Below, piece by piece: positions 12,901 to 23,700 of a DNA stretch of 64,000 bases. The notes beneath the pieces are model-generated. The model made no database searches. It was not told where the DNA came from and saw only the letters and a list, made by a program, of their open reading frames with translations. The position numbers were made by a program, and so were the translations under genes. Within the stretch, counting starts at the first letter, position 1. Every line of letters begins with the position of its first letter. Source of the stretch: Colius striatus (lineage: Eukaryota; Chordata; Aves; Coliiformes; Coliidae); assembly GCF_028858725.1 (NCBI RefSeq), contig NC_084781.1:4472513-4536512 (forward strand). The letters run 5' to 3'.

Positions 12901-13942
12901 AATCATGGATGTTATGACAAGTGACTGACATCAATCAAGAAGCCTTCTCGTATCCAAACATGAAGTGCCACTCAGTAGCAGTGCTCTTCAGTTACTACAT
13001 GCACTTCACATCACAGAGAGTCCTTTGCAGTTGAGTTTGCTGGCTCACTGGCATTTGGCTTCTTCAAGGCCAGTGTTGTACCATGGGAATTAGTACCCAT
13101 GTGCTTGGAAGGCACATGTTAAGCCTCAGAAATGTGCCCTCTTTTCAGCACCCACACAGGAGAGGACATGGACTGAATATCCCATCAGGCCCATTTTCTC
13201 TGACAAGTGGTACATTTTATCCTCAAATGAACTTAGACCCTTTATTCTCCTCTGTCAAGCTCAGTTAGTGTAACCTTCATCCAGCTGACTTCCATGGCTA
13301 TTTTCCCCTTGGGGGCTGGTTATTGTACAAACTGACCTGACAGAAACTTAAACTACCCTTACAGATCAAGATGGACAAGAGGTTACACAAAGAAGGGGAA
13401 GGTCAGGTGGCATAAATGTGAGTCTCAAACTCTTATCTATACGAACCAAGAACCAAATGCTAACATCAGACAATGAGGGAAGACTAAAGGGTATCAAACA
13501 GATCCAGTTCAACGAGCAGGAAATAGCAACACGGATGCTGCAGTCCAGGAGGCTCAAGGACATACACAAGCAGCACAGTGCTTCTGTTACTCTGTAAGGA
13601 AATTTCCTCCTTTTTTACAGCAGTCAGTTCAGTCACTAAATCAACTTTCTGTCTTACATTCCAGTCCCTCAGCTCTTCAGTAAGAAACACATTATCGTAC
13701 ATCGCGATGCTTCTTCTTCTGGTTAATTCAGGCCAAATCTCTTCCAACATGTGCAAAACCAACCAGAACCTGGTCCCAGCCAGAACCCCCCAGATGCTCA
13801 GAAGCCTACCTTTCATAGGTGAGCCCTGTGGAGTTGCTGGGACATGCACTCCCATGCCAGGTCCACGGCGATATGGGAAGTTCTCAGGGCTGTATTTCTC
13901 ACAAAGAACTTGCATGAAACTCCTTCCACTGGGTTGGTCCAT
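590..13942 (-). CDS. TBCEL: TBCEL, tubulin-folding cofactor E-like protein; complete, 7 coding exons
   Basis: The exons join to 1,275 bases (424 residues plus stop), the length I recall for human TBCEL, and the reading is collinear with it throughout. The protein has an N-terminal leader, leucine-rich repeats (about residues 60-260, repeated LxxLxLxxNxL patterns such as [13 protein letters not shown]) and a ubiquitin-like C-terminal domain (about 335-424). It lacks the N-terminal CAP-Gly domain of TBCE, which is why I call it TBCEL. Family knowledge: a cytosolic protein that destabilises or turns over tubulin; the fly relative acts in sperm individualisation. Coding exons are 13810-13942, 12615-12754, 9514-9695, 8210-8466, 5352-5478, 4840-4956 and 590-908. 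All introns are GT-AG and split codons rejoin correctly. The start at 13942 has A at -3 and G at +4. GRIK4 lies upstream on the same strand. Confidence 0.97.
909..4839 (-). other. TBCEL: TBCEL last intron
   Basis: A 3.9-kb intron between coding exons 6 and 7. It holds one CR1 fragment at about 1235-1400 and a short (AC)n run at about 3132-3147. Open frames here have no recognisable product. Confidence 0.8.
1235..1400 (-). repeat. CR1 LINE 3' fragment
   Basis: Reads ccatagaatggtggggg, then a segment containing ccctcgatcagggggcac and gtgggtttggaaacctcc. The same segment recurs at 60172-60575 and, more diverged, at 17455-17790. The CR1 tail signature (reverse complement of ATTCTATG) is at the low-coordinate end, so its sense strand is minus. 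Confidence 0.85.
4840..4956 (-). CDS. TBCEL: TBCEL coding exon 6
   Basis: Encodes about residues 280-319 ([17 protein letters not shown], then [11 protein letters not shown]). This is the cap of the repeat domain, which also exists in TBCE. Acceptor at 4958-4957; the donor after 4840 again splits an Arg codon as AG|G. The next exon supplies the G and continues with YHELVTKYG. Confidence 0.95.
5352..5478 (-). CDS. TBCEL: TBCEL coding exon 5
   Basis: Encodes about residues 238-280 ([19 protein letters not shown], then [12 protein letters not shown]). This is the last repeat and the start of the cap region. Acceptor at 5480-5479; the donor after 5352 splits an Arg codon as AG|G. Confidence 0.95.
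5479..8209 (-). other. TBCEL: TBCEL intron between coding exons 4 and 5
   Basis: A 2.7-kb intron, moderately AT-rich. I see no repeat, exon or regulatory motif I can support. Confidence 0.7.
8210..8466 (-). CDS. TBCEL: TBCEL coding exon 4
   Basis: Encodes about residues 152-238 ([15 protein letters not shown] through [11 protein letters not shown]), the longest run of leucine-rich repeats. The acceptor is at 8468-8467 and the donor after 8210 is gtgaga. Split codons at both ends (Asp and Gly) rejoin in frame. Confidence 0.96.
8467..9513 (-). other. TBCEL: TBCEL intron between coding exons 3 and 4
   Basis: A 1.05-kb intron with canonical ends. Nothing else is recognised in it. Confidence 0.7.
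9514..9695 (-). CDS. TBCEL: TBCEL coding exon 3
   Basis: Encodes about residues 92-152 ([16 protein letters not shown], then [17 protein letters not shown]). These are two further leucine-rich repeats. Starts in phase 0 after the acceptor at 9697-9696 and ends with GA of an Asp codon before gtaagc. Confidence 0.94.
11090..11400 (+). repeat. possible old, degraded CR1 fragment
   Basis: The stretch around 11335-11395 (gatctggaatccccatccct then a region matching the 'cctggcagcttctaaac' style) resembles the CR1 segment before the 3' end, as recalled from the family. Divergence is high and no terminal repeat is visible, so it could be chance. Confidence 0.35.
12030..12290 (+). repeat. ancient MIR/L2-like relic
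   Basis: Around 12150-12240 the sequence follows the MIR/L2 3' pattern: 'tttgcagaaggaaac', then 'cttgcccagtatcacag', then a tract like the usual 'ggcagagctgggattc'. It is heavily diverged, as expected for an amniote-old element. Confidence 0.5.
12615..12754 (-). CDS. TBCEL: TBCEL coding exon 2
   Basis: Encodes about residues 45-91 ([18 protein letters not shown] through NKLEDWHE), the first leucine-rich repeats. The acceptor AG is at 12756-12755. The donor after 12615 reads gtaaaatg and falls between codons. The split Asp codon with exon 1 rejoins correctly. Confidence 0.95.
12755..13809 (-). other. TBCEL: TBCEL intron between coding exons 1 and 2
   Basis: A 1.06-kb GT-AG intron that splits an Asp codon. 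No internal feature recognised. Confidence 0.7.
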
Positions 13943-13959
13943 GATCCCTTCTTAGACTT
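13810..13959 (-). CDS. TBCEL: TBCEL coding exon 1 (start codon at 13942)
   Basis: A pyrimidine-rich acceptor ends at 13960, followed by 17 bases of 5' UTR and then the start codon at 13942-13940. The exon encodes residues 1-44 (begins [14 protein letters not shown]) and ends after the first base of a Gly/Asp codon at the donor 13809. The acceptor shows that at least one noncoding exon lies further upstream. Confidence 0.95.
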
Positions 13960-16529
13960 CTAGTTAATGGAGAAAAAAACAAGAGCATATAAACAGTCAC
14001 CAACTAATCTCCTCCAGTAGTGTTCCTTGGGAACACAGGACAGAAGGTAACCAGAAGGGTCATGGATTTTACTTCATATATCAAGAAAAATGATTTACAC
14101 CTCTCTCTTATAAAGAAAAGCTATGTAAAGCAGTTCATGGTTTGTTTTTGTCATCTCAGGCCAATGCTGTGAACAGCTTAGAGTTCAACAGCCTCTGCTA
14201 GCAAGACTTGCACCCACTGGGTGCCATGGAAATACTTGAGTAAGCTCACTCGGGTTATATCAGAGCTCTCAGCTTCACTGACAGCAGTGGCTCATTCAAA
14301 GCAAGCTTTGGCCTCAAAAGGACCATCCTCATTTCTCCTCTGACATCTGCAAAGAGCTACAGTTCTTCTGTCCTGTTTGCAATTCAGATATCCACACAGC
14401 TGCTGTGTCACGAAACACTCCTGAACACGTATGAGCACAACATTTGGCCAGTCCAAAACCAAGCTTTTGCCAATTCAATTCTGCAGTTGCTTAATGTATC
14501 TGGAAGATAAACATGCCTTTTGTATCTATGCATGTCACAGAACAGAAAAGCACAGGAACTGGTCACATTGTGGGCTGTTGACTTCCCCACAGAGATACTG
14601 AGTGTCAGCTGGAAGCAGCCGTGGCACAAAGATACCATGATGGTTGGCATTCTGCTCTACCCTAGGTGCAACTAAGCTTACCTGTCCTACTTTCCTGAAC
14701 ACTCTCTGAACTTGGTGTTTTATAGTTTCCTGGATAATAAAGGAGTTGGGTTTGATACATGCACAAAAGAAAGGGAACTGCATTGTTCCCAGGTTTCACT
14801 GAGGGCTCATGCTCCCTCCAAAGCAGGGCCTGCTGCCCATCAGACACAGAGGGGAGATCTACACGCACAGGCACGAACACACAGGAATCAGCTGCAGACT
14901 TCCTAGAGCGTACCATTAGTCATGGAGCAGTGTTTTCAACAGGTACTATGTAGTTACCTTCCTAGGTAGCCAAAAATCCAAAACCCAGCTCACACAGGGA
15001 TGTACCTTGTGCCCATAAACCTACACCTCCAGGACCCCTGGTGGAAACCCATACTTTGGAGTTGATGGTGAGGTCACACTCATGTTGAAAGGGATGTTTC
15101 TAACCATTGCTAAATTAAAGTTTCTGCCTGCTGCCATAAACTTCCCTTTAGATTTGTTACAGGCAAGGACAGATATAAAACCATTAACTGAGGTTCAGGT
15201 TCCCTTTGCTGAGAATCACTCCTTTAACAAGCTCTACTTTAACAGACTATCTAAAACTCTCACAAAGGACTTCAGTATAATAAGCAGCAAGTTGACTGAA
15301 GCCTGTTATACTTTTTATATTCTATATAAAGTTTCCATGTCACAAACAGGAACTTCAAGGACTGGTTTTTTTAGCCTTCGACAACTGGGTTACTTCATAC
15401 CTCAAATATGACTTTCTGACACTAGTCTATCTAGCATCAAAAAAGCAATCCTCAAGCTGAAGTTTGGGTTAGGAACAAGGCATTTAATTTTATGCTAAAA
15501 CACCCCAGAAACAATTTGCACCTGCAGCCAAGGCTTTAGGCTGAAAGGCCTCACTCACTCCAGGGTGGTTTGGGAGCTCAGTACAGCTCTGTAGGACAGA
15601 CAGATGACAAAAACATCAGGGAGTGGGCAGTCACCTTTTCCACTTCCCTTCTCATCCCAGTTCACGTTTGCTGTGATCATTTGTCACTCAAGTGTCTTCT
15701 TTGCATCACAAGTGCTTGAGGGTGAGGACTAACAGAATATGCAAAGAAAGCATGACCCACTCCAGGTGAATGTTGGCTGCACGAGGGGTGATTTGCAAGG
15801 TGCATGTTTCTGAGTGCTTTCCTACTGAACAATTCATACCCTACAATAACTTTGGGGTTTCTAAATGCCAGCAAAGATTGCAAAAGATGTGCTCAGTCTT
15901 TAAAAGATGTCAACAGTCTTTGTTGTCTACTTCAACACTCTCCTGGAAGGCCATGGCTCCAGGGACACACAACACGACAAGTGTCTACAAAGATGATCAG
16001 GACTCTGACTCAAGATCCAAGGGAACTCAGCAGGCTGCTGAAGCTGAGTGAAGTGATAGAATGCTAGAAATGACAGGAAAAATATTTCCATCCCTGTGCT
16101 ATAAGCCTACAAGGAAAACACAACATCCTTTAGGATAATTACTTCACTAATAACATTCTAATGAACTCCAGTGCCACTTGAAGGCCTTCAGAGCAGGTCC
16201 TGACCGGTCACACACCAAACACATTTTGACACGCTTGAATATGTAAAAAACAAAGCAGAAGGAATAGATGCAACAGAACCAACATCTGTCTAAAAGAAGC
16301 TGCTCTGTGCTCATCCTAAGACATGACTCAGATAAATTATTTTTGATCTTGAGAGACAGATAAATGAATACTACCAGGTTAGACAGCCTGGCCCTCTGAG
16401 CCACAAGGACATGTTGCCCAAGTGTGTGAAATGCTGTCAGGGACTTTGCCAAAGCAAGCATAATCACTGGTTATAATACACAACCAAGCCCAACACCAAA
16501 CTATGTCCTTCAGCAACACAGCTTTGCAA
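13960..16529 (-). other. TBCEL: TBCEL first intron (5' UTR intron), unique part
   Basis: Lies between the acceptor of coding exon 1 and the CR1 copy at 16530. An extra 5' UTR exon could be hidden here, but I cannot show one. No coding signal. Confidence 0.6.
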
Positions 16530-16965
16530 CCCTCATCTCCAGTCTGAACCTCCCCTGGTGCAACTTGAGGCAATTTCCTCTTGTCCTGTCGCTTGTTACT
16601 TGGGAGAAGAGACTGACTCCCACTTCACCTGTCAGGGAGTTGTAGAGAGTGTTCCTGTCTCCCCTCAGCCTCCTCTTCTCCAGGCTCAACACCCCCATTC
16701 CCTCAGCCCCTCCCCAGCACCCTTGTGCTCCAGCCCCTTCCCCAGCTCAGTGCCCGGCTCTGGCCACGCTGCAGCCCCTCAGTGTCCCTGTGGCAGTGAG
16801 TGAGGGGCCCAGCGCTGAACACAGCCCTGGAGCTGCAGCCTCCCCAGGGCCCAGCACAGGGGGACAATCCCTGCCCTGCTGCTGCTGCCACCCCAGTGCT
16901 GGTACAGCCCAGGATGCCACTCGCCTCCTTGGCCCCCTGAGCACACTGCTGGCTCACGTTCAGCC
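16530..16965 (-). repeat. CR1 LINE fragment next to the TBCEL CpG island
   Basis: Contains the block with cagggagttgtagagagtg, cctcttctccaggctcaac and gtggcagtgagtgaggggcc. This is shared with the CR1 copies at 31818-32440 and, in reverse, 33605-34332. The 3' tail is missing at the low-coordinate end, so the copy is truncated there. The high-coordinate end merges into the CpG island. Confidence 0.85.
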
Positions 16966-17244
16966 GCGGTCGGTCCTTGTCCGTGCCGCTGGGCCCCACG
17001 GCAGTGCCCGCGCTGTGTTCAGCCGGGTCCCTGCTCCGCAACCCCCAGAGGCCTTCCCCGAGCGCTGCCGCCTCGGGGACACACTCACATCAGGCTGTCC
17101 CTGACTGCCCTCACACAGGGCCGGTCCCCCGAGTGACAGCGGCCTCCCCGGCTCCGTCGCCACGCTGCCGTGCCCGCCGCTGCCCCCGCAGAGCCCCGCC
17201 GAGCGCCAGCCGCGTCCCTGCCCCACCGCCACGGCCCCGCTCAC

Positions 17245-17300
17245 CCAGGCCCGGCGGCCGCGTCCCGCATCGACCCGGAAACAGCTCGGCGGCAGCCAAA
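17245..17300 (-). other. TBCEL: candidate TBCEL noncoding first exon (donor at 17244)
   Basis: The coding-exon acceptor at 13960 requires an upstream noncoding exon. On the minus strand, gcctgg|gtgagc at 17245/17244 is a good donor just downstream of the motif cluster. The 5' boundary given is arbitrary. Other GT donors in the island cannot be excluded. Confidence 0.3.
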
Positions 17301-17302
17301 CA

Positions 17303-17328
17303 TCACGTGACCGGCCCTGGTCACGTGC
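17303..17328. promoter_or_regulatory. paired CACGTG E-boxes
   Basis: TCACGTGA at 17303-17310 and TCACGTGC at 17321-17328, 18 bases apart centre to centre. These are USF/MITF/TFEB-family binding cores. Presence is certain; function is inferred from position in the island. Confidence 0.6.
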
Positions 17329-17346
17329 AGCGATCCCCCCGCCGCC

Positions 17347-17360
17347 GTTGCTATGGAGAC
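17347..17360. promoter_or_regulatory. RFX-type X-box
   Basis: GTTGCTATGGAGAC agrees at 12 of 14 positions with the palindromic X-box GTTGCCATGGAAAC recognised by RFX factors. It sits between the E-boxes and the CREs. RFX sites often mark genes used in ciliated cells and male germ cells, which would suit a tubulin cofactor; that link is inference. Confidence 0.55.
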
Positions 17361-17394
17361 GGCGCCGCGCGCCACCCCCCCCGGCAGCGCCTTC

Positions 17395-17424
17395 TGACGT
17401 CACCCAGCCCCGGGCGTGACGTCA
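17395..17424. promoter_or_regulatory. two perfect cAMP-response elements
   Basis: The full palindrome TGACGTCA occurs at 17395-17402 and again at 17417-17424, 22 bases apart (about two helical turns). These are consensus CREB/CREM/ATF sites at the upstream edge of the CpG island. Confidence 0.7.
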
Positions 17425-17454
17425 TACGCGGATGGCCACCACCGTCACAGCACT

Positions 17455-17790
17455 GAGGGACCTCAGAGGAACACAGCCCTGCAGAGCTCCCCCAGCCCCT
17501 GCTTCAGCAGCTCCCCCTCGCGCAGGGGGCACAGGAAGGTGTCCAGGGCAGCCTGGGCCAGGGCTCCCTCACCTCGGCACCAAACAAGTGGAACTTTCGG
17601 CATTCCAGCTTATGTCCGTTACCCCTTGTCCTGTCACTGGACACCGCACAAAAAGTGTGGCCCCATCCTCCTGACGCTGACACTGCCCTTTGGGTATTGA
17701 TCAGCATTAATGAGGTTCCCTCTCAGCCTTCTCCAAGCTAAACAGCCTCAGGTCTTGCAGCCTTTCCTCATGAGAAAGATGTTCCAGACC
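17455..17790 (-). repeat. CR1 LINE fragment upstream of the TBCEL promoter
   Basis: Starts with cctcagaggaacacagccct, runs through cagggggcacaggaaggtgt and ggtattgatcagcattaatg, and ends near cagcctttcctcatgag. It matches the copy at 60172-60575 along its length. Its CR1 sense strand is minus. Confidence 0.85.
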
Positions 17791-20700
17791 CCTGATAACC
17801 CCCTGGGTTACATAATAATCAGAAACTGCCCAAAACGGGGCCTCTCCTTCCTGCCCCAAGTTTGGAGTAGATCTGTGTTAGTCATGGCCGCACAGCCACA
17901 TGCACTCCCCAGCCTGTAACACCATTGGGGCAACTTTATCCTGCTCTTTCTGCACCCCGATGTATGCACACTCCACAGAGGCTGCAGAACACAATGGCAG
18001 CATTGTGGACAGGTAAATGTGCTCAGCATCAGCCCAGGGGTGTGACAGTGATTTAACTCCTGCTGTGCCATATCTTTCCTGCAACAATTTAGACAGGCTA
18101 AGCCTGCACCCATAGGTTTGCAGTCAGGAGACTGAAGTGGAAGACAGACAACTCCTGCTAGGCCAAGGAGGCAATTCCTCTGGGACCACAGAGTGAAACC
18201 AGTTTGACTAAGCATCTCTCAACAGAAAATATCCACCCCAAGAAGTGAAGCGAGCCTCGAGCAGACCACTGCCACAGTTTCAGCCATCAGCACATTGCCA
18301 CATTAGCCCCAATAGTAAAGGTAAAACTTGTCTTAGGCTTAATCAGAAGTGCTCCACTCCTAAAATTCAGATTCTCTGTCTCCCATTCCCCACTTCTCCT
18401 TGCTACTGGGACTTGGTTCACACACAGCCGCTTTTTAAATGAAGCACTGGGTATGTATGTACCTTAAAGACACTGGTGATTTGGCCTGGTCCAAATCACA
18501 TACACTATCTCCTTGCAATTCTGCTGTGTGTCACCCTATCACCTCCAGACAGCAAGAGCCCTGGCAGCCCAAGCTGTCAGTGCTGAAATATATGCATGGC
18601 TTCCACAAGGCTGATTTCCCTTTAACAGAGAGAAAACCACTTTGGTGTTCTTTCTTATTACCCTGCTGACACAACACTGGTTTTATTTTGTTCCTATGCG
18701 GGCCAGCACCGATGAACATTGCCTTGCTAACGCTCCGTAAAGAAAACATCTATCCACATGCTCTGAATGGCTTATTTGGTTCTTTTAATACGTTCCAGAG
18801 AGAGCTTTGTCTCTCCTTGGTTTTCCTTCCCCCTCCACTTCTCGTATCTGTTTCAGTGAGATAAAGAACTCCATTGCATTCAGAGGCCACACTCTTTTAC
18901 TAACAATCCTTGTGTTTTTGCACAGCTCACCTGTGCTATTTAGTTGCTAGAAGGCAGACAGAGCATATTTTAGCTGGTAACTGGCACCAGTGGGCTACAT
19001 TTTGATTTGAAATACATTTCAGTTGCTGCTTTCTATAGTTACAGATCAACTGGATATACCAGATGTCCTTGTTAACCTCCACTGGGACGGTGCTGCAAGT
19101 GTGAGAAAGTGACCGGTGTATCCCCTGACCTACATTAATTTCAGCTTCAAGGGAGACAGGACAAGTCAGGGAATTGTTAACACAATATAGTCTTTCACCT
19201 CCAGGGGCCTGTTTGAATTCAGCCCAAGCTAGGACTGACCTAATGTGCTTATCATCTGTTGGCTGTCTCATTGTTCAAGTGAAATAGGTTTGATGGATCT
19301 CAGTCTGCTCCTCCCTGGCAGACAAGTATCCGCTTGCCTGAGACTTTTGCTATCGCTGGCCATGCCAGGCTCCCCTCTTTCCCACTACCATCTCCCCCAG
19401 GATTAAACAGGCCATGGGAGTCACCTCTACCTGCTTCCTCCCTGCCTGGTCACACAGGGGATGCTGCTGGTGATACTGGGGAACATTCTTACCACACAGA
19501 AAGCCACTTAAGAGACTTCATCCCAGCAACATTTCCATGTTAGGTGACAACCCAAATCCATGTTCTTTTCATACTTTTAGAGCCAGACCTGATCAACCTC
19601 ACCAAGAAAAACATTCTCAGCATCTGAAAACATTCCAGTCACAATCCTTCCCTCATTACTCACACTTGTAATGCACCACAAATAAATGTCATCTGCTGTC
19701 AAGGGAGCACTTACCAGGGTCTGAGCAGGTTCATGCCTTTGTACATAGTGAGGCCAGAAGGGAACCACTGATAATGTCCAGAGTACAAGCCACAGGCTCC
19801 CCTAATTTCATTCCCATCTTATCCAAAGCAGATCTTTCAGGCAAACAAAAAAGAAGTCAAATGCATGTACTCTTGAAAAATAACCTGAAGATGGGGAATC
19901 AAACATAATCTGTGAAAAATCAGAGTTAATTGCTCACTATGTTAAAACAAGAAAAAGCCCCATTCTAGCCTCATTCAGGCCTCATTCTAGCTGGAGTGAG
20001 GCACCTAAAGCCCATTAATTCCCAACCCACACTGATAACATCTGACAGGTCTCTCTGCACCCAGGGAAGAGGGGCCACTGTCACACATGGGGGCACTGAG
20101 ATCATGGAATGGCAGCAGCAGAGGACGGAGCATGTAGTAGACTCTTGCTGCTTATCAGAATATTTCTCCCTATATTTAAACCACCTGAGGTTTTAGGGGG
20201 AGGGTGGAGGGAGAGGATTTGGAACACGCTACTTTCTACTTCTTTTCTGTAGGTTTTTTTGATCCTTTTGCTTCTGGGTTTGGCCACTGCAACTTTCTTG
20301 ATCCTTGGAGATTATTCTTCAGTTCCTCAGAGAGAATTCAATTTTCTTGAAAATGTCTCTTCCTTTCACTTAATTTAAACATTTTTGGCCAATGTCATGA
20401 TTTAATAATGAGAAATAAAATTGGAGATTTACTAAGTGTCAAGAGAAGACCTTTCATTGCATCCAGGGATTAAGAAGGGAGTTAAAGGTGTGAATCCTAT
20501 TAGCCATGTTGGTCTAACCTGTGCAACAACTTGCTAAAGAGCCTGATCCTGAGAGATGCTGAGTCCTCTCTGCCCCCACTGAAGCCAGGGAAATCCTGTG
20601 GACTTGAGAGCACATTGCACACTTGGGCCCCTTAATTCCCAGTGCTGGCATATAAATCCATAGCAGCACTGTCTCACAGATATCTTGCTAATAACTTTAA

Positions 20701-23700
20701 AGCTTGACTTCATTTAGTACTACCTCCAGCTGATCAACTCCAAGCAGCTTCTCGCTACACCATTAATTTAAGGTAACAATTCACTAAGATCTTTGGTTCC
20801 GCATAAACGCTCCCCAAATCACTTCTTTGGTCTCTGTCAATTATCTGAGACTAATGCACCTTGAAGATACCTTTTAGAGCAAGCATTACTCCACAGTCAT
20901 CATCCTAAAATGTTATCAATAGCCACAAGAGAGGCACGATGCAGCTTTCAACTTCAGAAATTCAGACTGCATATTCAACAGAGAAATGAAAAATAAATCA
21001 GTGCTGGTGCAGTCTGAAGATCTATTGGATTTTCATAATTTGGCAATTCCTAGGCATGTTCATAGGACCAAATGGACCTTGAGCCTTTTATTCATTTGAT
21101 TTCATTTTCTGGATGGCTACTATTAGATAAAGACAGCTTTCTCAGGTACCGCTGCAATGGTACTAGCCATCAAATTACGTCTGGCAAATCAAATCTCACC
21201 CACTCGGGGCTAGACTCACTCGGCTGGCTGCTGTCTCACCCTCTCTGTCATGGCACAGCTTCTCTCCCTGACTTGGGAGTGCAGGATGCAGCTCACCAGG
21301 CTTGCTCCTCTTCAGCTGACCTGCTGCACTTCGACTCCGCAAACCCTCACGTGATCTGCCACGTCAGCCCCCATCCTCTGCTGTTTGAAAGGCCTGTGGC
21401 ACAGCCAGGGGCTCGCTGACCCGGCCTGAGCTTCAAGAAAGGCAAACTTGGGCCCTGATTGTGCCCAGTGCCCTTCTCCAGTTGCTTCTGGATCCATCCC
21501 TGCTGTGCAGCACAGCAGGGCACCCACGTGCTGCCTCATTTGGGATACATTGCATTTTGGACCATGATTTCCATTCTGCTCAGTCAGACAAAAAAGGGCA
21601 CCAGCAGACAGAAATGAGTCCAGACATGAAAATGGCTAAGCCTTCCTCTGCCAAATGCTCTGGATTCATAACTAGTTGTTATGATGAGACAGAAAAGTGC
21701 CACTGCTGTCTGATTTTGAAATGGGACTTTGGCTAGGAGAGGACAAAACACAGTGAGAAGCTGTCTCTTCCTGTCTTGTGTGTATAACAACTCCATTACA
21801 GGTCTGGATCTCACTTGTAGGACGATGCTGGCTGAGTATGTAGGCTGCCAGTGTTCCTAGTAATTAACCATTAATGTTAGCAAACACTTGGCAAATCTCC
21901 ACTCGCTTTCATACAGAGCTCTCAGAGTCCTTTGCAAACGGGAGCAGATGAAACCCTTCCAGACCCCCTCAAGTGCCACACATCATTTCAAAGATTTTCT
22001 TCCACTTGTATTCTCTAACAAGGTAAACAAAACATGGTGAGGTTGGGAAGTACTCGAGTTGTGCCCATTTTACAATGCAGAGTGGAGGCCTAGGGTGGTA
22101 AGGGCATGTTCTCAAAGCCCTGGTGAGTGCTGCTGGTGCAGCAAGAGAGACTGGTCACAGGTCCCAAGCCCTGCGCCATCCTTCCTCTGCTTGGCAGGAC
22201 TTCATCCCTATCTCACTGTCAAGAAAACCCACACAGGAAAGGGACCCAGGGCTTAGCCTAAAGTCAGCAGGCTGTTAAAGTGATAGCTCTGCTGCTGGTC
22301 TAGCTGCTGGGACACAATGGTCTCCAGACAAGAATGACCATGGCCAGCTGGAGCAGAGTGCCCTCGATAACAGCATTCCCAGCCAGCAGACTTCCCCCAT
22401 GATGACACTCCCTCACAAAACTCTGGGTTTTTACATTCAAGGTCTAGCTGCAAAAAGAAATCCCCATCCATTTGAGCCAGTCACACGGCCAGCAGCGTGC
22501 CAGGGCCATTTGAAATGGCCAGCAAACCTCCTTTCCTCGCAGAAGGGAGCAATCTGGCTCACAGGACCCCAGTGTGCAAACACTTGGTAGCCCTCTGCTA
22601 ATTGTCTGGCTCCCTACCATGCTGTGACCTCCATTCCAGCTGTCTGATGGCTGAAGGTGTTGTGGCTGATCAATGGCTCGGGGAGAAAATCAGAGGCTGT
22701 GTGTTCACCTCCTTGTCCCAGTTTAATTCAGCAAGCAATAATCAGAGCATCCTCACTAACACACAGGGGTATCTACTGTAGACTGTGGAAGAACAATCAG
22801 TTTTAGGCAGGCAGATCAGACACCTTAGTGCTCACCTGGGAATAAGAAGACTTTTTTCTTTTCCTTCTCTAGTTCTTTCCTCTCATTTGCATTTGCTTTT
22901 GGCTTAGATATAAATTGCTTTAAGTCTCAGCTCAGCAAGAGCTAAGCCTGAAAAGCCAGAAGACTACATTCATGAACATTTCCTGGGAGGTCAGGCAAAA
23001 GCCAATCTGAGACCTTTTTTTCTGAGACTGAGCAACATGAGAAGGAGTATTTGGGGGATGAATAGGAAAGAGAAAGATGCTTGGAAGGCAGAGATAGAGG
23101 AAGAGAATAGACAGAAGATAACAGGTTTGAAAAACCATGGGTCTCTCTCATACCAGTCTAAATTGCCTTCTCCTCACCAATGTCAGAGGAATTCCTCCTT
23201 ACCTCAGTTAACATTTTGTCCCAAACAAAGCAGTAAGTCTTCTCTGTTCTCCATGCTGCACACCAACTTGGATTTTTAGCAGCCACAGCCCAGCACAGAT
23301 CCCAGCTAACTTAGAGCCGCTGAGGATGTGACTCCACCTGAGTCCTGATGGGCTGTGAGAAGAACTTTTGTCTGCTAGGAATGGCCCTCCTCACCACCTT
23401 TGCACTCCAACCGACATTTTCTCTCCCTTGCATCCCTAAGCTAAACACGAGACACTGAAAACACAGTGTCCCCACAATAAAACCAACAGAAAGGATTAGT
23501 CTGTGCAAATCGATCGAAGCGTGAAAAATACTATTCCAAAACAGCCTAAAATCAAGAAACAAGAAATATTAGGTCTTTCCATGGTAATAGACCCTTATTT
23601 ATCAATACTGTAAAGGGTGCTTTTTAAAGGCAAATGGCCAACTAGTCCCTTTGATACATGGAGATGCTTCAAGATAAGTATGATATAGAAAACCTCGGCA

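Larger units (their letters stand above)
16965..17440 (-). promoter_or_regulatory. TBCEL: CpG-island promoter of TBCEL
   Basis: A sharply CpG-dense block, GC-rich and low in repeats. It lies about 3 kb upstream of the first coding exon and on the correct side of it. No TATA box is visible. It carries a CCGGAA ETS-type core at 17275-17280, paired CACGTG boxes, an X-box and paired CREs (listed separately). That is typical of a broadly used promoter. The exact start site cannot be read from sequence alone. A divergent transcript from the same island is possible. Confidence 0.8.

Noticed and set aside
590-13942. Assignment to TBCE instead of TBCEL
   Set aside because: No CAP-Gly domain is present, and the start, length (424) and C-terminus match TBCEL.
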